The notes: generated by a model not told the origin, from the sequence alone. DNA of 64,000 nucleotides from ATZT02 sp046048135 (GCA_046048135.1 JBJOGR010000009.1:23126-87125), one strand, 5' to 3'. Numbered from the stretch's first letter, positions 10,174 to 19,920 are shown. Translations and numbers: made by a program.

Positions 10174-11036
10174 ACTAGTAGTACTTTCAATGATTGCGGT
10201 TCAATTTTTATGACCACTGGTCCCTCTGGAAGAGATTCGCCATCAGCTTGAGACCGTAAAACACCTTTAATGCTGTCAACTTTTATTTCTTTAGTCACAA
10301 ATTCTCTAAATTCAGGTCTTGAATAATGTTTTCTTAATATCAATAGTAAGAAAAGATATATCAGTTTAAATTTATTTACCCTGTTGACTAATATTAAATA
10401 AAGTTTATCGTCTAAAGCCGAGGCTTTATTACTTATCATTAAACCTCCGCCAAAGCTTGGAGTATTTGCAATTATTGCCAATGAATATTCGCCCTCTTCA
10501 AAAAAAGAATCGCTTTCAATCTTTAAGGTTTCGTAATGTCTTCCAAAAAGTGAAAGTACTGTTGCAATGGAGTATTTATATTTTCCAAATGCTCTAGGCA
10601 ACTTGTTTGCCAATCTATTGACTCGAGCCTCAAAACCAAAGCAAGCAATAGTGAGTCTTCTTTCTTTTTCATTAATCAGCATTGTTGATGTTTTGAAAAT
10701 GTCAAACTTTTCTACAATTTTTAGTATTTCTTCAATATTTACAGATGCCCCTATTGACTTCGAAAAATCATTACCTGAACCATTTGGGATGACTAAAACA
10801 GGTTTATCATATTCAATTAAGTAATTGCTAAAATACGAAACCGTACCATCTCCAGCGATAATTATTATTAAATCATTTTCTGGAATTAAGCTAACCACTT
10901 CATACATAGATTGGACGTTTGAAACTTCAATAAATTTTGTATTTCCTTTCTCCTTTAATTTAGTTTTTAGATCATAAACGTATTTTGTATCTGATTTTGG
11001 ACCACTTTTAGTATTATGAATCATTAATATATTCAT
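10170..11036 (-). CDS. Diacylglycerol kinase / sphingosine kinase family lipid kinase
   Basis: The 288-residue protein has the diacylglycerol kinase catalytic domain, with GDGT at 62-65 and PNGSGND at 84-90, and a C-terminal beta-rich domain ending in the usual DGE motif (ADGESLPEGP). Members phosphorylate diacylglycerol, or in actinobacteria can help make phosphatidylinositol-mannoside precursors; the substrate is not predictable here. The start codon overlaps the pafC stop (ATGA) and its stop overlaps the helY start, so it is firmly inside the operon. It takes the place where tatA and tatC normally lie. Confidence 0.85.
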   Translation of the reverse strand: MNILMIHNTKSGPKSDTKYVYDLKTKLKEKGNTKFIEVSNVQSMYEVVSLIPENDLIIIIAGDGTVSYFSNYLIEYDKPVLVIPNGSGNDFSKSIGASVNIEEILKIVEKFDIFKTSTMLINEKERRLTIACFGFEARVNRLANKLPRAFGKYKYSIATVLSLFGRHYETLKIESDSFFEEGEYSLAIIANTPSFGGGLMISNKASALDDKLYLILVNRVNKFKLIYLFLLLILRKHYSRPEFREFVTKEIKVDSIKGVLRSQADGESLPEGPVVIKIEPQSLKVLLV

Positions 11037-11917
11037 GTGAATCTTTTAATATCATCTCTTACTTGAGAACTAATTTCATCAATTATTTTGCTATTTGCTT
11101 CAATTCTTATTTTTGGGCCCAAAGTATAAATCAAGGTCTTTACAAAGCTTGAATCAAAAAAATCAAGTTTAAACTCGTAAAAAGATTCAACCTGTTTAAT
11201 TTCACTGATATTGTACTTATCTAAAATTCTTTTTTTCCAATAAGGCACAATAATTCTCAAACTCGAAGGCACATTTTTTGTATCCATTTCTTCTATCTCA
11301 TTATATTTTTGATCAGTAGCTTCTACTTTTAAAATACGATCAAGTCTGTAACTTTTAGTCTGATTAAAATTACAGTCTATACCTTTTAAATACTTAAAAT
11401 CTCCATGTTGTTCGATTGAAATAGGCTTTACTAATATTTTCTCTTTGACATTATTTCGGGCATCAATATAGTCAATCTGCATTAAAATATCGTTATTTAA
11501 ATTCTTTTTCAAATTTTCAATTATAGAATTATAGTCAATTTCAACATCACTTTTTGATTCATAAAATAAATCGGTAATTTTTTTAGAAAGGTTTTTCAAT
11601 AATAGATTGGTTGGATCACTTTGTACCAAAAGATTAAGTGATGACAATAAAATCATTAGTTCCTCAGGTGTAAATTGAATAGAATTGTCATGATTTTGAC
11701 TGTCAACTACAGTAATCATTTCCTCTGAAATTTGAATGTCAACTAGATCTCCACCAAACTGACTTGGGCCAACAAAAGTCAGCAAAGTTAAATCCTGAAT
11801 TGCCTGATCTTTAGTTATTGCAAATGTGCCACAAAATTGATCTAGAGTTATGGATCTTCTACTCGATAACCAAGGCAGTTCTAGAATTAGTCGTTTAAGT
11901 CTTTCAGAATTATCCAT
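11033..11917 (-). CDS. pafC: WYL-domain transcriptional regulator PafC
   Basis: Together with PafB this forms the PafBC activator, which in mycobacteria drives most of the LexA/RecA-independent DNA-damage response. The protein has an N-terminal winged helix-turn-helix (residues about 1-60), a central WYL domain, and a C-terminal WCX extension. I chose the ATG at 11917 (MDNSERLKRL), which overlaps the pafB stop by 8 bases; an ATG at 11929 would add four residues. The size (294 residues) is normal. Confidence 0.88.
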   Translation of the reverse strand: MDNSERLKRLILELPWLSSRRSITLDQFCGTFAITKDQAIQDLTLLTFVGPSQFGGDLVDIQISEEMITVVDSQNHDNSIQFTPEELMILLSSLNLLVQSDPTNLLLKNLSKKITDLFYESKSDVEIDYNSIIENLKKNLNNDILMQIDYIDARNNVKEKILVKPISIEQHGDFKYLKGIDCNFNQTKSYRLDRILKVEATDQKYNEIEEMDTKNVPSSLRIIVPYWKKRILDKYNISEIKQVESFYEFKLDFFDSSFVKTLIYTLGPKIRIEANSKIIDEISSQVRDDIKRFT

Positions 11918-12824
11918 GGACTGCCTCATAGATTTTTTTTAGTTCAGACACAACCGTTTCTTTTAATTTCTCATCAAATATTTCCTCAATAACTTGTAAA
12001 AATGGAAGTAAAAATCTAGCACTTGCTACATAGTTATAAACGAGAATTTCAATTGTGTCTTTTGAAACTCTAACTCCTTTGAGAATATTCTCGTAGTACT
12101 CTGTATTATTTTTTAATTTAATTTTTACTACCTTGGGAGATTCTTCAGTTGTTTCATCATTTAGTAATTTTGAGAATTTTTGTTCTAGGACAACTAAATC
12201 AGTAATATTTTCAATTCTATAAGTTTTAATTTTTTTCTCCTTGAGGTCAAAAGCTTTCAAGAAAATTTCTCGATTTTGATTCAATATTTGAATTGGTTGA
12301 ATTCTTCTCCATATCGGCTCATCCTGGTGAGCGCTTAAATAGAAAATTTCTATCTCTTGTCTTGAGATTATTGCTTTCAATACTTTTTGATGAATATCTA
12401 ATAATGAAGACTGTATTTTTAATTCAACAAGTTCTTCAAAATCCGTATTTGAGATTCCGATCTTTCTAAATATATTATCTTTATTTGAAATTATATTATT
12501 TTCATTCCATAGACTTAAGGAATATTTTAAAGTTAGTCTCTCCTCGTCACTTAACTCAATTTTTTTTGAGATAAAGGTTTCTTTATCTATCAAATATCCA
12601 ATTTCATCATCAAAGAGAGCATCTGTATTAACTGCACTAATTCTTATACCATTTTTCCGTAGGTCGTCTTTATCGCGTTCAAACATTCTCTCGAATGCTT
12701 TATCAGATTCATTATTTCTATAATCCAAGATCTTATTCTTTATTTCTTGTCTTGTGACAGGTCGATTTGAGTTCAACAAAATAAAGAAAAGATTTAATTG
12801 TCTTTCAATTTTTGAATCGTTCAT
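11910..12824 (-). CDS. pafB: WYL-domain transcriptional regulator PafB
   Basis: This is the partner of PafC in the DNA-damage activator PafBC. The 304-residue protein has an N-terminal winged helix-turn-helix, visible around the motif FERDKDDLRKNGI, and a WYL-type domain from about residue 150 (IEIFYLSAHQD through a YRIENI segment). A WCX domain closes the protein. It starts directly after pafA (stop and start abut) and overlaps pafC, so pafA, pafB and pafC are co-transcribed as in mycobacteria. The presence of both regulators makes the RecA-NDp-like promoter at 19948-19970 meaningful. Confidence 0.88.
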   Translation of the reverse strand: MNDSKIERQLNLFFILLNSNRPVTRQEIKNKILDYRNNESDKAFERMFERDKDDLRKNGIRISAVNTDALFDDEIGYLIDKETFISKKIELSDEERLTLKYSLSLWNENNIISNKDNIFRKIGISNTDFEELVELKIQSSLLDIHQKVLKAIISRQEIEIFYLSAHQDEPIWRRIQPIQILNQNREIFLKAFDLKEKKIKTYRIENITDLVVLEQKFSKLLNDETTEESPKVVKIKLKNNTEYYENILKGVRVSKDTIEILVYNYVASARFLLPFLQVIEEIFDEKLKETVVSELKKIYEAVHG

Positions 12825-14192
12825 TCAAAGTATTCCAATTAATTCATTAACTCGTTCATCGACTGACTTAAAAGGATCTTTACACACTACAGTTCTTTGA
12901 TTCTGATCGTTTATTTTAAGATGCACCCAGTCAACTGTGTAATCTCTTTTCTTCTCCTGAGCTTTCTTGATAAATTCTCCCCTCAGTCGAGCACGTGTAT
13001 TCTCTGGTGCAAAATCAATTGCGCGATTGATTTTATCTTCACTTACCATTTTGTTGACTAGTCCATTTTTTTCCAAAATAAAGAAGATTCCTCGATCTCT
13101 TCTTATATTATGAAAAGAAATATCAATTAGGATCATTCTTGCATCACTATTTCTCAAATTATTCTTGTTTTGGTATTGATCCATAAACTTTTTTTTGATT
13201 ACCCAATCAATATCTTTATCGACCTGGGTAAAATCATTTTTTCTAGCGCTATCAATAAAAGATTGCCAAAGTTTAAGTGCCTTTAAATAATTAATATTTT
13301 CGTTAAATTCTGAGATTAGTGATGAATTCAGTATAGAATTTAGATATATTTCCTGCATATCTAATGCAGAGATTTCTTTACCGCTTGATAGTCGAAATTT
13401 CTTCGAAAATGTTAAATCACTTGATATTTCTCTTAAGGCTCTTATTGGGTTTTCTATAGAGTATTCTTCATTTATTTGACCAATCTCAATTAATTGCAGA
13501 ATCATCTCAGTCGAAGAAATCTTCAGATTGGTTGTAGCTTGACTCATATTTGAATCACCAACTATTACATGTAATCTTCTATATTCTTCTGGATCTGCAT
13601 GCGGTTCATCCCGTGTATTAATAATCGGTCTAGATCTTGTGGTTGCGCTCGATATAGATTCCCACATGTGATCTGATCTTTGACTTATTTGAAAATTTTG
13701 ATTTTTGTTATTTGCTAACCACTTTCCAGCTCCTGTATAGATTTGTCTAGTAATGAGAAAAGGGATAATAGATTCTGTAACTTTTTGAAAGTTAAACTTT
13801 CTGCTTATTGAATAATTTTCATGACATCCGTAACTATTACCAGCTGCATCTATATTATTTTTAAACAAATGGATTTGACCAAGAATACCTTCGTTATTTA
13901 ATCTATTTTCTGCTTCAATAGCCAGTTCTTCTACGATTCGATCTCCAGCCTGATCCTGGCAAATTAAATCCAATACATTGTCACATTCAGCAGTTGCATA
14001 TTCTGGATGAGATCCAACATCTAAATACAATCTTCCACCGTTTGGAAGAAAAACATTAGAAGATCTTCCCCAAGCAACTACTCTGCGAAATAGATAACGG
14101 GCAACTTCATCTGGAGATAGCCTTCGTTGGCCATCAACAACACAAGTAACTCCGTATTCTGTTTCAAGACCAAGAATTCTTTTATTAAGCAT
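12825..14192 (-). CDS. pafA: Pup-protein ligase PafA
   Basis: PafA forms the isopeptide bond between the C-terminal glutamate of Pup and substrate lysines, using ATP. The 455-residue protein has the glutamine-synthetase-like fold: GLETEYGVTC near the N-terminus (metal-site Glu10), YLDVGSHPEYATAECD with the catalytic Asp58, then the conserved NNIDAAGNSYGCHENY and RDEPHADPEEYRRLHVIVGD motifs. It lacks the long loop after the N-terminus that marks Dop, which separates it from its paralogue at 15867-17375. It follows prcA with one base between them. Confidence 0.96.
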   Translation of the reverse strand: MLNKRILGLETEYGVTCVVDGQRRLSPDEVARYLFRRVVAWGRSSNVFLPNGGRLYLDVGSHPEYATAECDNVLDLICQDQAGDRIVEELAIEAENRLNNEGILGQIHLFKNNIDAAGNSYGCHENYSISRKFNFQKVTESIIPFLITRQIYTGAGKWLANNKNQNFQISQRSDHMWESISSATTRSRPIINTRDEPHADPEEYRRLHVIVGDSNMSQATTNLKISSTEMILQLIEIGQINEEYSIENPIRALREISSDLTFSKKFRLSSGKEISALDMQEIYLNSILNSSLISEFNENINYLKALKLWQSFIDSARKNDFTQVDKDIDWVIKKKFMDQYQNKNNLRNSDARMILIDISFHNIRRDRGIFFILEKNGLVNKMVSEDKINRAIDFAPENTRARLRGEFIKKAQEKKRDYTVDWVHLKINDQNQRTVVCKDPFKSVDERVNELIGIL

Positions 14193-14193
14193 T

Positions 14194-14880
14194 TCAAGAA
14201 ATAATCTGACTTAAATCACTTTGACTTAATCTAACAAATTTTCGACCTTGTTTCATTCTATCTAGAACCGCTACCTCAATCGATTCATTTGTAATTTTTT
14301 TATCAGAAGCTGAAGCTTCATTTAATATTTTGAGTGATAACTTAATGGCTTCTTTTGATTCAATATTTTTATTCCAACTTGCCTTGAGTAAATCATTTAT
14401 TTTTTCACTATCACCACCTATGGCAATGAAATTTTTTTCGTCAACTACAGAACCATCAAATGTTAATCTGTAAATTTCATCACTTTCCATTAATGAACCA
14501 ATTTCTGCTACTAACAATTCGACCTCTAAAGGTTTTAAAGCGTCAGTGAAAACTGTTCCTAAAGTTTGGGCATAAGCATTCGCAAGACTTCTTGCAGATA
14601 CATCACTTCTGTCATATGCATATCCTCTAAGATCAGCAAATCTAATTCCAGATACTCTTAAATTCTCAAATTCGTTATATTTACCAACCGCAGCAAATCC
14701 AATACGATCATAAATTTCACTTATTTTATGCAAAGCTTTAGAAGGATTCTCAGCAACAAAAACTATTGCGTCTTTGGCTTGAATTAAAACAACACTTTTA
14801 CCGCGCGCTATACCTTTTCTAGCAAAATCTGCCTTATCTCTTGTGATCTGTTCTGGTGAAACATAAAAAGGAACTGTCAT
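14194..14880 (-). CDS. prcA: Proteasome subunit alpha
   Basis: This is the outer-ring subunit of the 20S proteasome, which forms the gated pore and docks the ATPase ring. The 228-residue protein starts with the typical MTVPFYVSPEQ N-terminus followed by helix H0 and the KADFARKGIARG segment. It has the Ntn-hydrolase fold but no processed N-terminal threonine. Its ATG overlaps the stop of prcB (ATGA). The order prcB-prcA with pup upstream is the standard actinobacterial one. Confidence 0.96.
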   Translation of the reverse strand: MTVPFYVSPEQITRDKADFARKGIARGKSVVLIQAKDAIVFVAENPSKALHKISEIYDRIGFAAVGKYNEFENLRVSGIRFADLRGYAYDRSDVSARSLANAYAQTLGTVFTDALKPLEVELLVAEIGSLMESDEIYRLTFDGSVVDEKNFIAIGGDSEKINDLLKASWNKNIESKEAIKLSLKILNEASASDKKITNESIEVAVLDRMKQGRKFVRLSQSDLSQIIS

Positions 14881-15665
14881 GTCATCCTCGCTATTGGTCC
14901 ATCAGGTCTATTTTTTCTTTCACCAAAAATTTTAGTTGCAATATTATTCAGTTCATTGTCTGTTATTCTTCTAAAACCTTGCGCATCAACTACAGAAACA
15001 ATTGGATAAATTTCTCTCGTCAAATCAATTCCTGCAGTCGCCGAATCTTCCTCAGCTGCGTCATATAGAGATTCTAAAGAAATTCTTATTGCCATTTTTT
15101 CATCCAATTTGTCTGAATACATTTTTTTCATGGAAGATTTAGCAAAGATTGAACCTGACCCAACAGCGTAATAATCATGTTCTTCGTATCGTCCGCCAGT
15201 AACATCGTAAGAAAAAACTCTGCCCTTATTTTGGTCTTTATCGTAAGCAGCAAATAAAGGTATCGCAGCTAATCCTTGAAAAGCTAAACCTAAATTTCCA
15301 CGTAAGAGAACGCTTAAACGATTAGCCTTTCCCACAACGGAAAGATGAGTACCTTCGATTTTCTCGTAATGCTCCAATTCTATTTGAAATAATTTAACAA
15401 GTTCTAAAGCAATTCCAGCGCTTCCTGCAATACCTATTATTGATTCATTATCAGCTGGAAAAACTTTTTCAATATCTTTTTGTGCTACAAGGTTTCCGAT
15501 AGTTGCTCTTCGATCTCCTGCCATTAAAACGCCATCTTTATAAACAATTGCAACGATAGTTGTAGCTTGAGGTGGCATATCACTTGATTTATTTAACAAT
15601 TCGTTATTTATGTACTTTTTTTCGTTTAAGTATTCAGAAAAAGAACTAGTAAAGTCTAATGCCAC
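14877..15665 (-). CDS. prcB: Proteasome subunit beta (catalytic)
   Basis: This is the proteolytic inner-ring subunit. It is made as a precursor; cleavage exposes the nucleophilic threonine, here Thr35 in the segment PPQATTIVAIVYKDG. The short 34-residue propeptide precedes it. The -1 residue is Ala34, whereas the usual beta-subunit motif is Gly-Thr-Thr. Other active-site features follow: AGDRRATIG (Asp-Arg) with a conserved lysine at IEKVF. A GTG start lies directly after the pup stop codon. The 262-residue length is a little shorter than mycobacterial PrcB because of the shorter propeptide. Confidence 0.96.
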   Translation of the reverse strand: MALDFTSSFSEYLNEKKYINNELLNKSSDMPPQATTIVAIVYKDGVLMAGDRRATIGNLVAQKDIEKVFPADNESIIGIAGSAGIALELVKLFQIELEHYEKIEGTHLSVVGKANRLSVLLRGNLGLAFQGLAAIPLFAAYDKDQNKGRVFSYDVTGGRYEEHDYYAVGSGSIFAKSSMKKMYSDKLDEKMAIRISLESLYDAAEEDSATAGIDLTREIYPIVSVVDAQGFRRITDNELNNIATKIFGERKNRPDGPIARMT

Positions 15666-15845
15666 TTATTGTCCGCCTTTTTGAATAAAACCTTTAACAA
15701 ATTCTTCAGCATTCTTTTCTAAAACGGCATCAATTTCTTCAAGCACAGAATCTATATCTTTAGTATTGGGAGCAGTAAAAACCTGATTTTGATCTGCATC
15801 AACAGAGAAACTCGAATCACTACTTTTCCTTATTTGTTCTGACAA
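15666..15845 (-). CDS. pup: Prokaryotic ubiquitin-like protein Pup
   Basis: Pup is the small disordered tag attached to proteins sent to the proteasome. The C-terminal part is well conserved (EEIDAVLEKNAEEFVKGF) and the protein ends in Gly-Gly-Gln, so Dop must deamidate it before ligation. I place the start at the TTG at 15845, which gives 59 residues and has AGAGGAG five bases upstream. The TTG at 15863 would add six residues but has no such site. The stop directly abuts the GTG of prcB, and dop lies just upstream. Confidence 0.95.
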   Translation of the reverse strand: MSEQIRKSSDSSFSVDADQNQVFTAPNTKDIDSVLEEIDAVLEKNAEEFVKGFIQKGGQ

Positions 15846-15866
15846 CTTGACTCCTCTACTCAAATA

Positions 15867-17375
15867 TTACCGATGCGTGCTCATCTTAGTTAGAACACTC
15901 ACCAAATCTTGTATGTTTTTAGCCTGATCCAAAATTTCAGAGTGAGTATCAAAATTGAAACTATATGGATCTGTTGTAGGTATTCGAATGAGAGAATCAT
16001 TTGGGTCTAAATCCAGGATGACATTATCCCAAGATGCGGCTGATATGTAGCGGGGATATTTTTTCAACATATTGGCTCTAAAAAATGCTCTCGTTGTCGA
16101 CGGCGGATTGGTTTCACAAAAATCAATTTCGGATTCATTAAAGAAACTATGGATAATTCCATTATCCTTCAAGATTTTGAAAATATTTTTATCTTTAGAA
16201 ATTTCTGAATATTGAAAATCAATAGTTTTTACGATATCACTAGAATTTGTTTTTGAATCTTCGCTAATTCTATCCATCAAATACTTCTTTGTTAACCAAT
16301 CAATTTTTCCAATTAAATTTGATTGATTATTTTTTAGTGCTTCCAAGGACAATTTCCACATATTGATAATCTCTGTGAAATAGTTAGAATTTGCCACTTT
16401 AGAATTAAAATCAATAGCTCTAGTTAAAAACATATTTTGTAAATCAAGAGCAGTTAAAGATAATCCAGATGCAAGATTTATTTTTCTATTTAAGGATAAA
16501 TCTTGAGAGATTGCTTTTAAAGAACCAACAGGATCAACAATCTCACATTCAAAACCATTTAAGAAATCTGCTTCAATCATTGCAAGAACAAGATCAGTTG
16601 ATCCAATTTTCAATATATTTGCAAATTCACACATATTGGCATCCCCAATAATCAGATGCAAACGACGAAATTTCGTTGAATCTGCGTGTGGCTCATCTCT
16701 TGTATTAATTATCGGTCTTCGTAAGGTTGTTTCTAAGCCAACTAAAGTTTCAATATAATCTGCTCTTTGACTTATCTGAAAAGAATTATTTTGAGGAAGC
16801 TGACCAACTCCAACTCTGCCAGCTCCTGTAAATATTTGACGAGTTACCAAAAATGGAGTTAGGAAGAATACAATTTTGTTAAATTCAGTTGTTCGCTTCA
16901 TTAGATAATTTTCATGAGTTCCATAAGATGCACCCTTGTTATCTATATTGTTTTTAAATATCCGAATCGGATCATTTGGAAATATCGATTTATCAAGCTC
17001 AATCGCTTTTTTAATGACCTTTTCACCAGCAAGATCCCATTTGACTGCGTCAAATGCATTTGTTGTTTCTGGAGCTGAATACTCTGGATGGGCGTGATCA
17101 ACGTAAAATCTTGCACCATTATGAATAACAATGTTTGCAATAGTTTGATCTTCGTCAGTTAATAAAGATGGATCAGCTTCAGATCGTGTTAAATCAAAAC
17201 CTCTTGCATCCCGCAAAGGATTTTCTAAGTCATAATCCCATCTAATGTTTCTTTCAGGATATAAAAATTTGGCATAAGCATTAACTAATCTTGTAGACAA
17301 AGTTATAGGGTCAGTCCCTAAAAGACTTGAAATTCCATACTCATTTTCAAGTCCCATGATTCTTCTAAATTCCAT
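15867..17375 (-). CDS. dop: Deamidase of Pup / depupylase Dop
   Basis: Dop converts the C-terminal glutamine of Pup to glutamate and also removes Pup from substrates. The 502-residue protein is a paralogue of PafA with the same fold. It shows GLENEYGISS at the N-terminus, YVDHAHPEYSAPET with the catalytic Asp93, and RDEPHADSTKFRRLHLIIGD. The insert at about residues 43-77, rich in acidic and arginine residues, is the Dop loop that distinguishes it from PafA. A second in-frame ATG at 17357 (MGLENEYG) is a possible start. It lies between mpa and pup as usual. Confidence 0.95.
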   Translation of the reverse strand: MEFRRIMGLENEYGISSLLGTDPITLSTRLVNAYAKFLYPERNIRWDYDLENPLRDARGFDLTRSEADPSLLTDEDQTIANIVIHNGARFYVDHAHPEYSAPETTNAFDAVKWDLAGEKVIKKAIELDKSIFPNDPIRIFKNNIDNKGASYGTHENYLMKRTTEFNKIVFFLTPFLVTRQIFTGAGRVGVGQLPQNNSFQISQRADYIETLVGLETTLRRPIINTRDEPHADSTKFRRLHLIIGDANMCEFANILKIGSTDLVLAMIEADFLNGFECEIVDPVGSLKAISQDLSLNRKINLASGLSLTALDLQNMFLTRAIDFNSKVANSNYFTEIINMWKLSLEALKNNQSNLIGKIDWLTKKYLMDRISEDSKTNSSDIVKTIDFQYSEISKDKNIFKILKDNGIIHSFFNESEIDFCETNPPSTTRAFFRANMLKKYPRYISAASWDNVILDLDPNDSLIRIPTTDPYSFNFDTHSEILDQAKNIQDLVSVLTKMSTHR

Positions 17376-17385
17376 GGATTTTAAA

Positions 17386-19032
17386 TTATAAATATTGACC
17401 TGTGGAACCTATAGTTTCAATTGACCTACCAGGTTCTTCACCTTGTTTACTTTGAATCAATGTTCTTAAAAATACGATTCGTTCACCTTTTTTACCAGAA
17501 ATTCGTGCCCAATCATCAGGATTAGTTGAATTAGGTAAATCTTCGTTTTCTCTAAATTCTTCCTGACACGCACTAAGAATATGTTCTACACGAATACCTT
17601 TTTTGTTATTTCTCAAAAATTCTTTAATCGCATTTTTCTTGGCTCTTGAAACAATATTTTCAAGCATTGCGCCACTTGCAAAATCTTTAAAATATAATAC
17701 TTCTTTATCGCCATTTGCATATGTTACTTCAATAAATCTATTTTCATCTGAATCGTTATACATTCTTTCAACAGCTCTTTGAATCATAGATTTAACTGTT
17801 AAAGTTTTATCTCCATTGTGTTGTCTTAAATCATCTTCGCTTAAAGGCAAATCAGGCGTCAAATATTTAGAAAGAATCTCCGCTGCACCTTGGGCATCTG
17901 GTCTCTCAATTTTAATTTTTACATCTAATCTTCCTGGTCTAAGAATTGCTGGATCAATCATGTCTTCCCTATTTGAAGCTCCAATAACTATGACATTTTC
18001 TAATCCTTCAACTCCATCAATCTCACTTAATAATTGAGGAACAATAGTGTTTTCAACATCGCTTGAAACTCCACTTCCTCTAGTTTTAAATAACGAATCC
18101 ATCTCGTCAAAAAAAACAATAACTGGATATCCCTCACTTGCTTTGTCTCTTGCGCGTTGGAAGATCAACCTGATATGTCTTTCAGTTTCACCGACATATT
18201 TATTTAACAATTCAGGACCTTTAATGTTTAGAAAGAAAGATCTTGCACTATTGCTCTGAAAATTTTCTGAGACTTTTTTAGCTAATGAATTAGCAACTGC
18301 TTTAGCAATCAAAGTCTTACCACAGCCTGGAGGGCCGTAAAGAAGAATTCCTTTTGGTGCTCTCAATTGATGTTCGGTATATAGATCCTTATGTAAAAAA
18401 GGTAACTCAACGGCGTCTCTAATTTGTTCTATTTGACTTCCTAGACCACCGATATCCTCATAGTCGACATCTGGAACTTCTTCTAAAACTAATTCTTCAA
18501 CTTCACTTTTTGGAATCTTTTCGTAAATAAAACCACTTTTATTATCAAGAATTAAGGAATCGCCAACTTTTATTTCAGTACTATTTAATGATTCGGCAAT
18601 TCTAACTACTTTTTCTTCATCTGCTCGACCAATTACAACTGCTCTATTTTCATCATCCAAGACACTTTTTAAAGTTACAAGCTCTCCAGCTTTTTCAAAT
18701 CCATGCACAGAGATTATGTTCATGGAATCGTTAAGTACTACTTCTCGTCCAGGAAGTAGATTTTTTTTATCTATATCTGGAGATACTGTTACACGCATTT
18801 TTCTACCATTTATCAAAACGTCAGCGTCTTTTTCATGCATCTCTAAAAAAATTCCAAAACCGGAAGGAGGACTACCTAACTGTTCTACTTGTTCTTTTAG
18901 ATTAAATAATTGATTTCTTGCTTCTGTTAAAAGATTTGATAATTCTTGATTCTTAAATTTTAAATCATTTACTAATTTTTCAAATTCTTCATGGGTAGGA
19001 TTATTTTGATTCTCAGACAATTTTTCCTCCAT
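17386..19032 (-). CDS. mpa: Proteasome-associated ATPase Mpa/ARC
   Basis: This AAA ATPase recognises pupylated proteins, unfolds them and feeds them into the 20S core. The 548-residue protein has an N-terminal coiled coil (residues about 10-55), which binds Pup. Two OB domains follow (about 60-180), then the AAA domain with Walker A GPPGCGKT (Lys239) and Walker B VIVFFDEMDS near residue 305. The C-terminus ends in GQYL, the motif that docks into the alpha-ring pockets and opens the gate. ATTCTA at 19044-19049 (TAGAAT on this strand) may be an internal -10. Confidence 0.96.
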   Translation of the reverse strand: MEEKLSENQNNPTHEEFEKLVNDLKFKNQELSNLLTEARNQLFNLKEQVEQLGSPPSGFGIFLEMHEKDADVLINGRKMRVTVSPDIDKKNLLPGREVVLNDSMNIISVHGFEKAGELVTLKSVLDDENRAVVIGRADEEKVVRIAESLNSTEIKVGDSLILDNKSGFIYEKIPKSEVEELVLEEVPDVDYEDIGGLGSQIEQIRDAVELPFLHKDLYTEHQLRAPKGILLYGPPGCGKTLIAKAVANSLAKKVSENFQSNSARSFFLNIKGPELLNKYVGETERHIRLIFQRARDKASEGYPVIVFFDEMDSLFKTRGSGVSSDVENTIVPQLLSEIDGVEGLENVIVIGASNREDMIDPAILRPGRLDVKIKIERPDAQGAAEILSKYLTPDLPLSEDDLRQHNGDKTLTVKSMIQRAVERMYNDSDENRFIEVTYANGDKEVLYFKDFASGAMLENIVSRAKKNAIKEFLRNNKKGIRVEHILSACQEEFRENEDLPNSTNPDDWARISGKKGERIVFLRTLIQSKQGEEPGRSIETIGSTGQYL

Positions 19033-19068
19033 GTTTTACAAACATTCTAACTAAGTATTGAGAAGTCT

Positions 19069-19920
19069 TTACACGCTTGGTGATTCGTAATCGACTCCGT
19101 ATGCTCCTTTTGCTGGTTTTTGTCTTTTTACTGGAAATTTAAATCCATCTGCCATTCGTCTTGTGTGAACCAAAAAACCCGTGTGGCCATTCATTTTGTG
19201 TTTTGGTCTAACGGACAATCCTTGTAAGTGCCACTCGCGATACATAGTTTCTGATGCAATGGGATCAGTCCACTTTCCACTTAATTTAAGTGTCTCAGCA
19301 AGTTTTGACATTTGAGTGGTAGTTGCAACATAGCAAACCAAATGACCACCAGGTTTAAGAATTGAGAATACATTTTCAACCATATCCCAAGGATTTAAAA
19401 GATCTAAAATAATTGAGTCATAAACAATATCACTTCTAAAATCTTTAATATCGATCAAAGAAACTTCCCAATATTTAGGAATTTGTTTCATAAACTTTAA
19501 GACATTCTTTTTTGCAACATTTATAAAATCTTCATTAATTTCACAAGAATGTAAAGTACCCGACTCTCCTATGGTTTTTAAAATATGCAATGAAAGAGAA
19601 CCTGAACCGACTCCTGCTTCCAGTACTCTTGAACCGTTTTTAACGTCGGCTAATTCAATAATTTGAGCTGCATCCTTAGGGTAAATAACTGCGGCACCTC
19701 TAGGCATATTGACGACATAATCTTGTAATGAAGGTGTAAATATTGTGTACTGCATTCCATTGGTGCTCGCTATTACACTTCCTTCACCTAAATTTTTAAC
19801 ATCGTCGTGATTTATTGAGCCATGCGTTGTAAAAAACTGTTTACCTTGCTCCAAAACAAGAGTGTGATTACGACCTTTTTGGTCTGAAAGAATTACCAAG
19901 TTTCCGTAATCAAGTGTCAT
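19069..19920 (-). CDS. trmI: tRNA (adenine-58-N1)-methyltransferase TrmI
   Basis: The enzyme methylates A58 in the T-loop of tRNA, stabilising the fold. The 283-residue protein has an N-terminal beta-barrel domain and a Rossmann methyltransferase domain with the SAM motif VLEAGVGSGSLSLHI at about 99-113 and ILDLLNPWD near 171-179. The homologue Rv2118c lies at the same place in M. tuberculosis, upstream of the proteasome cluster. It is the first gene of the long minus-strand operon. TAGAAT (minus strand, 19929-19934) lies 8 bases upstream of the ATG as a possible -10. Confidence 0.94.
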   Translation of the reverse strand: MTLDYGNLVILSDQKGRNHTLVLEQGKQFFTTHGSINHDDVKNLGEGSVIASTNGMQYTIFTPSLQDYVVNMPRGAAVIYPKDAAQIIELADVKNGSRVLEAGVGSGSLSLHILKTIGESGTLHSCEINEDFINVAKKNVLKFMKQIPKYWEVSLIDIKDFRSDIVYDSIILDLLNPWDMVENVFSILKPGGHLVCYVATTTQMSKLAETLKLSGKWTDPIASETMYREWHLQGLSVRPKHKMNGHTGFLVHTRRMADGFKFPVKRQKPAKGAYGVDYESPSV

